Assembly (NCBI GenBank): GCA_964568355.1
Contig: CAZMRK010000091.1
Location: 1 to 6,808, forward strand
Length of the DNA stretch: 6,808 nt
From: JAJPJX01 sp964568355
Lineage (GTDB): Bacteria > Acidobacteriota > Terriglobia > Bryobacterales > Bryobacteraceae
Direction: 5' to 3'
Shown here piece after piece: positions 5,253 through 6,808 of this stretch. How positions within the stretch are numbered: position 1 is the first letter of the stretch; the number at the start of each line of letters is the position of its first letter. The notes below the pieces were generated by a model. It was not told where the DNA came from. It ran no database searches and saw only the letters and a program-made list of their open reading frames with translations. The translations under genes were made by a program, and so were the position numbers.

Positions 5253-6539
5253 GTGTTTGAGATCGTTCAGGTGATAGGGCGCGAAATACTGGACTCGCGT
5301 GGAAATCCGACTGTCGAGGCTGAGGTGACGCTGGCCGGCGGAAGCATCGGCTGCGCAGCCGTGCCTTCCGGCGCCTCGACAGGCGAAAAGGAGGCCGTTG
5401 AGCTTCGCGACGGAGACAAGGCGCGCTACGGCCGCAAGGGCGTCAGCAAGGCCGTGGCTCACGTCAACGGGGAAATCCGAAAAGCGGTCACCGGGCTCGA
5501 CGCCACGAACCAGCGGGCGGTGGACGCCGCAATGATCCAGGCGGACGGAACCTCGAATAAGGGGAAGTTGGGCGCCAATGCAATTCTGGCGGTTTCCATG
5601 GCTGCCGCGCGCGCCGCTGCCCGTGCGCACCAACTGCCGCTCTATCGCTATCTGGGCGGCGCGAATGCGTGTACCTTACCGGTCCCTTGCATGAACGTGC
5701 TGAATGGAGGAAAGCACGCGGACAACACGGTTGACTTCCAGGAATTCATGATCGCTCCCCACAACGCGCCATCGTTCGCAGAGGCGATCCGCAAGGGAAT
5801 GGAGACATTCCACACCCTCAAGCAAGTGCTCCGGAGCAAAAACTACAGCACGGCGGTGGGCGATGAGGGGGGCTTCGCCCCGGACCTGAAATCCAATGAC
5901 GAAGCCGTGGAGTTGATCCTCGAAGCGATCACCAGGGCTGGATACAAGCCCGGCGAAGACATCTCGCTCTGCCTCGATCCGGCATCCAGTGAGATGTGGG
6001 ACGACGGGAAGTATGTCTTCTTCAAATCGACGAAGAAGGCCATTACGTCGTCGGAGTTGATCCGGATCTGGGAATCCTGGGCGAAGCAATATCCCATCGT
6101 TTTGCTCGAAGACGGCATGGGCGAGAACGATTGGGAAGGCTGGAAGGATCTCACCTCCACGCTCGGCGGGAAGATAGAACTGGTTGGTGACGACGTCTTC
6201 TGTACAAACCCGCAAATCCTGCGGCAGGGCATCGAAAAGGGAATCGCGAATTCGATTCTTATCAAGCTGAACCAGATCGGATCCGTCACGGAGACGCTGG
6301 AGACGATGCAACTCGCCTATCAGAACAGCTACCGATGCTTCGTTTCCCATCGTTCTGGCGAAACGGAGGACACCTTCATCGCAGATCTCACGGTTGCAAC
6401 CGCTGCCGGACACATCAAGACCGGCTCAGGCTGCCGCAGCGAACGAGTCGCCAAGTTTAACCAATTCATCAGGATGGAAGAGCGCCTGGGGCAACATGCG
6501 AAATTCGCCGGGCGGGGAGCATTCGGCCGTACGAACTAA
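5253..6539 (+). CDS. eno: Enolase (phosphopyruvate hydratase), in a fluoride-riboswitch operon
   Basis: This complete 428-residue enolase catalyses 2-phosphoglycerate to phosphoenolpyruvate in glycolysis. Active-site parts are present: the SGASTG loop with Ser42 (39-44), NGGKHADN with His155, QEFMI with Glu164, VGDEGGFAP with Glu205, LDPASSE with Asp242, LLEDG with Glu286, VGDD (Asp313/314), LIKLNQIG with the catalytic base Lys338, SHRSGETEDT with His366, and IKTGS with Lys389. Compared with common bacterial enolases it has several substitutions around the substrate pocket (CMNVLNGGKHADNTVDFQEFMIAPHNA, and GENDWEGW after the Glu286 segment). The start is GTG with AAGGAG six bases upstream. 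Enolase is strongly inhibited by fluoride with phosphate, and enolase genes are known to follow fluoride riboswitches, so this copy probably serves to sustain glycolysis during exposure. Whether it is the cell's only enolase cannot be told here. A weak hairpin (about 5215-5233) precedes it, but no promoter is evident. Confidence 0.97.
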   Translation: MFEIVQVIGREILDSRGNPTVEAEVTLAGGSIGCAAVPSGASTGEKEAVELRDGDKARYGRKGVSKAVAHVNGEIRKAVTGLDATNQRAVDAAMIQADGTSNKGKLGANAILAVSMAAARAAARAHQLPLYRYLGGANACTLPVPCMNVLNGGKHADNTVDFQEFMIAPHNAPSFAEAIRKGMETFHTLKQVLRSKNYSTAVGDEGGFAPDLKSNDEAVELILEAITRAGYKPGEDISLCLDPASSEMWDDGKYVFFKSTKKAITSSELIRIWESWAKQYPIVLLEDGMGENDWEGWKDLTSTLGGKIELVGDDVFCTNPQILRQGIEKGIANSILIKLNQIGSVTETLETMQLAYQNSYRCFVSHRSGETEDTFIADLTVATAAGHIKTGSGCRSERVAKFNQFIRMEERLGQHAKFAGRGAFGRTN

Positions 6540-6645
6540 AGCGCAAGGTGGAGACAGGCTCACAGGGGGCCTCTCCAGAGGATAGGCTGTGGGCGGCATT
6601 GGTTCCCGCCTTCCAGGCCAGGCCGCAGACAGATATGGAGTAGTT
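6540..6645 (+). other. Gap after enolase with an imperfect hairpin
   Basis: These 106 bases hold an imperfect hairpin: TGGAGA (6549-6554) pairs with TCTCCA (6572-6577), and after a two-base bulge GGC (6557-6559) pairs with GCC (6569-6571). No T-run follows, so it is a weak terminator candidate at best. No promoter for the next frame is evident. Confidence 0.3.
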
Positions 6646-6808
6646 ATGTTGCTTGAGACATGCCGGAACGGCACTCCTGGGGTTGCCGCCGATCGAAAAT
6701 GGGTCGCTGTATCGCAATTCTTGGCGACAATCGAGCAGATTCGCGCCATCGCCGCCGAGCGTGAAGACCCGGCGGTGCTGGAGGGCTGCGCGGAACTGGA
6801 CGCGAAGC
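6646..6808 (+). CDS. Hypothetical protein, N-terminal fragment (runs off the window)
   Basis: ATG 6646 follows GGAG by five bases and opens a frame with no stop up to the window end (54 codons visible). The peptide starts MLLETCRNG, then from about residue 17 changes to a likely helix with regular hydrophobic spacing (WVAVSQFLATIEQIRAIAA), followed by acidic residues. I do not recognise the family. It is on the same strand as enolase, 106 bases downstream, and could be the next operon member or a separate gene. Confidence 0.5.
   Translation, partial: MLLETCRNGTPGVAADRKWVAVSQFLATIEQIRAIAAEREDPAVLEGCAELDAK

Noticed and set aside
5676..6413. 245-codon minus-strand frame opposite enolase
   Set aside because: It is antisense to a fully conserved enolase, with no recognisable motif and no good ribosome site.
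1..6808. CRISPR array, tRNA/rRNA, insertion sequence or integron
   Set aside because: No regular repeat-spacer pattern, cloverleaf, transposase-like protein or terminal inverted repeats were found on either strand.

Overview
This window reads as a chromosomal fluoride-resistance locus from a moderately GC-rich Gram-negative-type bacterium. The enolase and the general gene style remind me of Acidobacteriota (Solibacter/Bryobacter-like), but that is an impression and no marker here proves it. I see no transposase, integrase, tRNA, rRNA or CRISPR array.

Layout. (1) Positions 1-768 (+) hold the 3' end of a PepSY-associated membrane protein, convergent with the next block and probably unrelated to it. 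(2) Positions 3248-846 (-) hold a tight three-gene operon: a CPA2-type cation/proton antiporter, a single-domain universal stress protein (USP; GTGA stop/start overlap) and a small P-loop STAND-like ATPase (1-nt gap). (3) Positions 3249-3730 are a divergent control region. Each direction has a good sigma70-type promoter (minus: TTGAAA-18-TATAAT; plus: TTGAGA-17-TATATT), and each promoter leads straight into a fluoride (crcB-motif) riboswitch aptamer. Both aptamers show the first hairpin, the second hairpin and the pseudoknot GGAGT/ACTCC. (4) Positions 3731-6539 (+) hold crcB (Fluc fluoride channel), a two-domain DUF190 protein, a one-domain DUF190 protein and a complete enolase. (5) After a 106-nt gap a new reading frame with a good ribosome binding site starts at 6646 and runs off the window.

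How it may work together. Fluoride enters cells as HF and inhibits metal/phosphate enzymes, classically enolase. On the plus side the riboswitch would raise CrcB (fluoride export) and enolase (the inhibited target), with three DUF190 (PII-like fold) domains between them as possible regulators. On the minus side an apparently independent second riboswitch would raise a proton-coupled antiporter, plausibly for pH or ion homeostasis under HF load, together with a USP and an ATPase of unknown role. CrcB, the riboswitches and enolase are recognised with confidence. The roles of the DUF190 proteins, the antiporter, the USP and the ATPase in fluoride stress are inferred from the shared control region.

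The most notable points are the head-to-head pair of riboswitches, the exact 7-nt complementarity between the minus aptamer's switching strand and the antiporter's Shine-Dalgarno sequence (with a decoy copy in between), the three DUF190 domains, and the orphan STAND-like ATPase in a fluoride-controlled operon.
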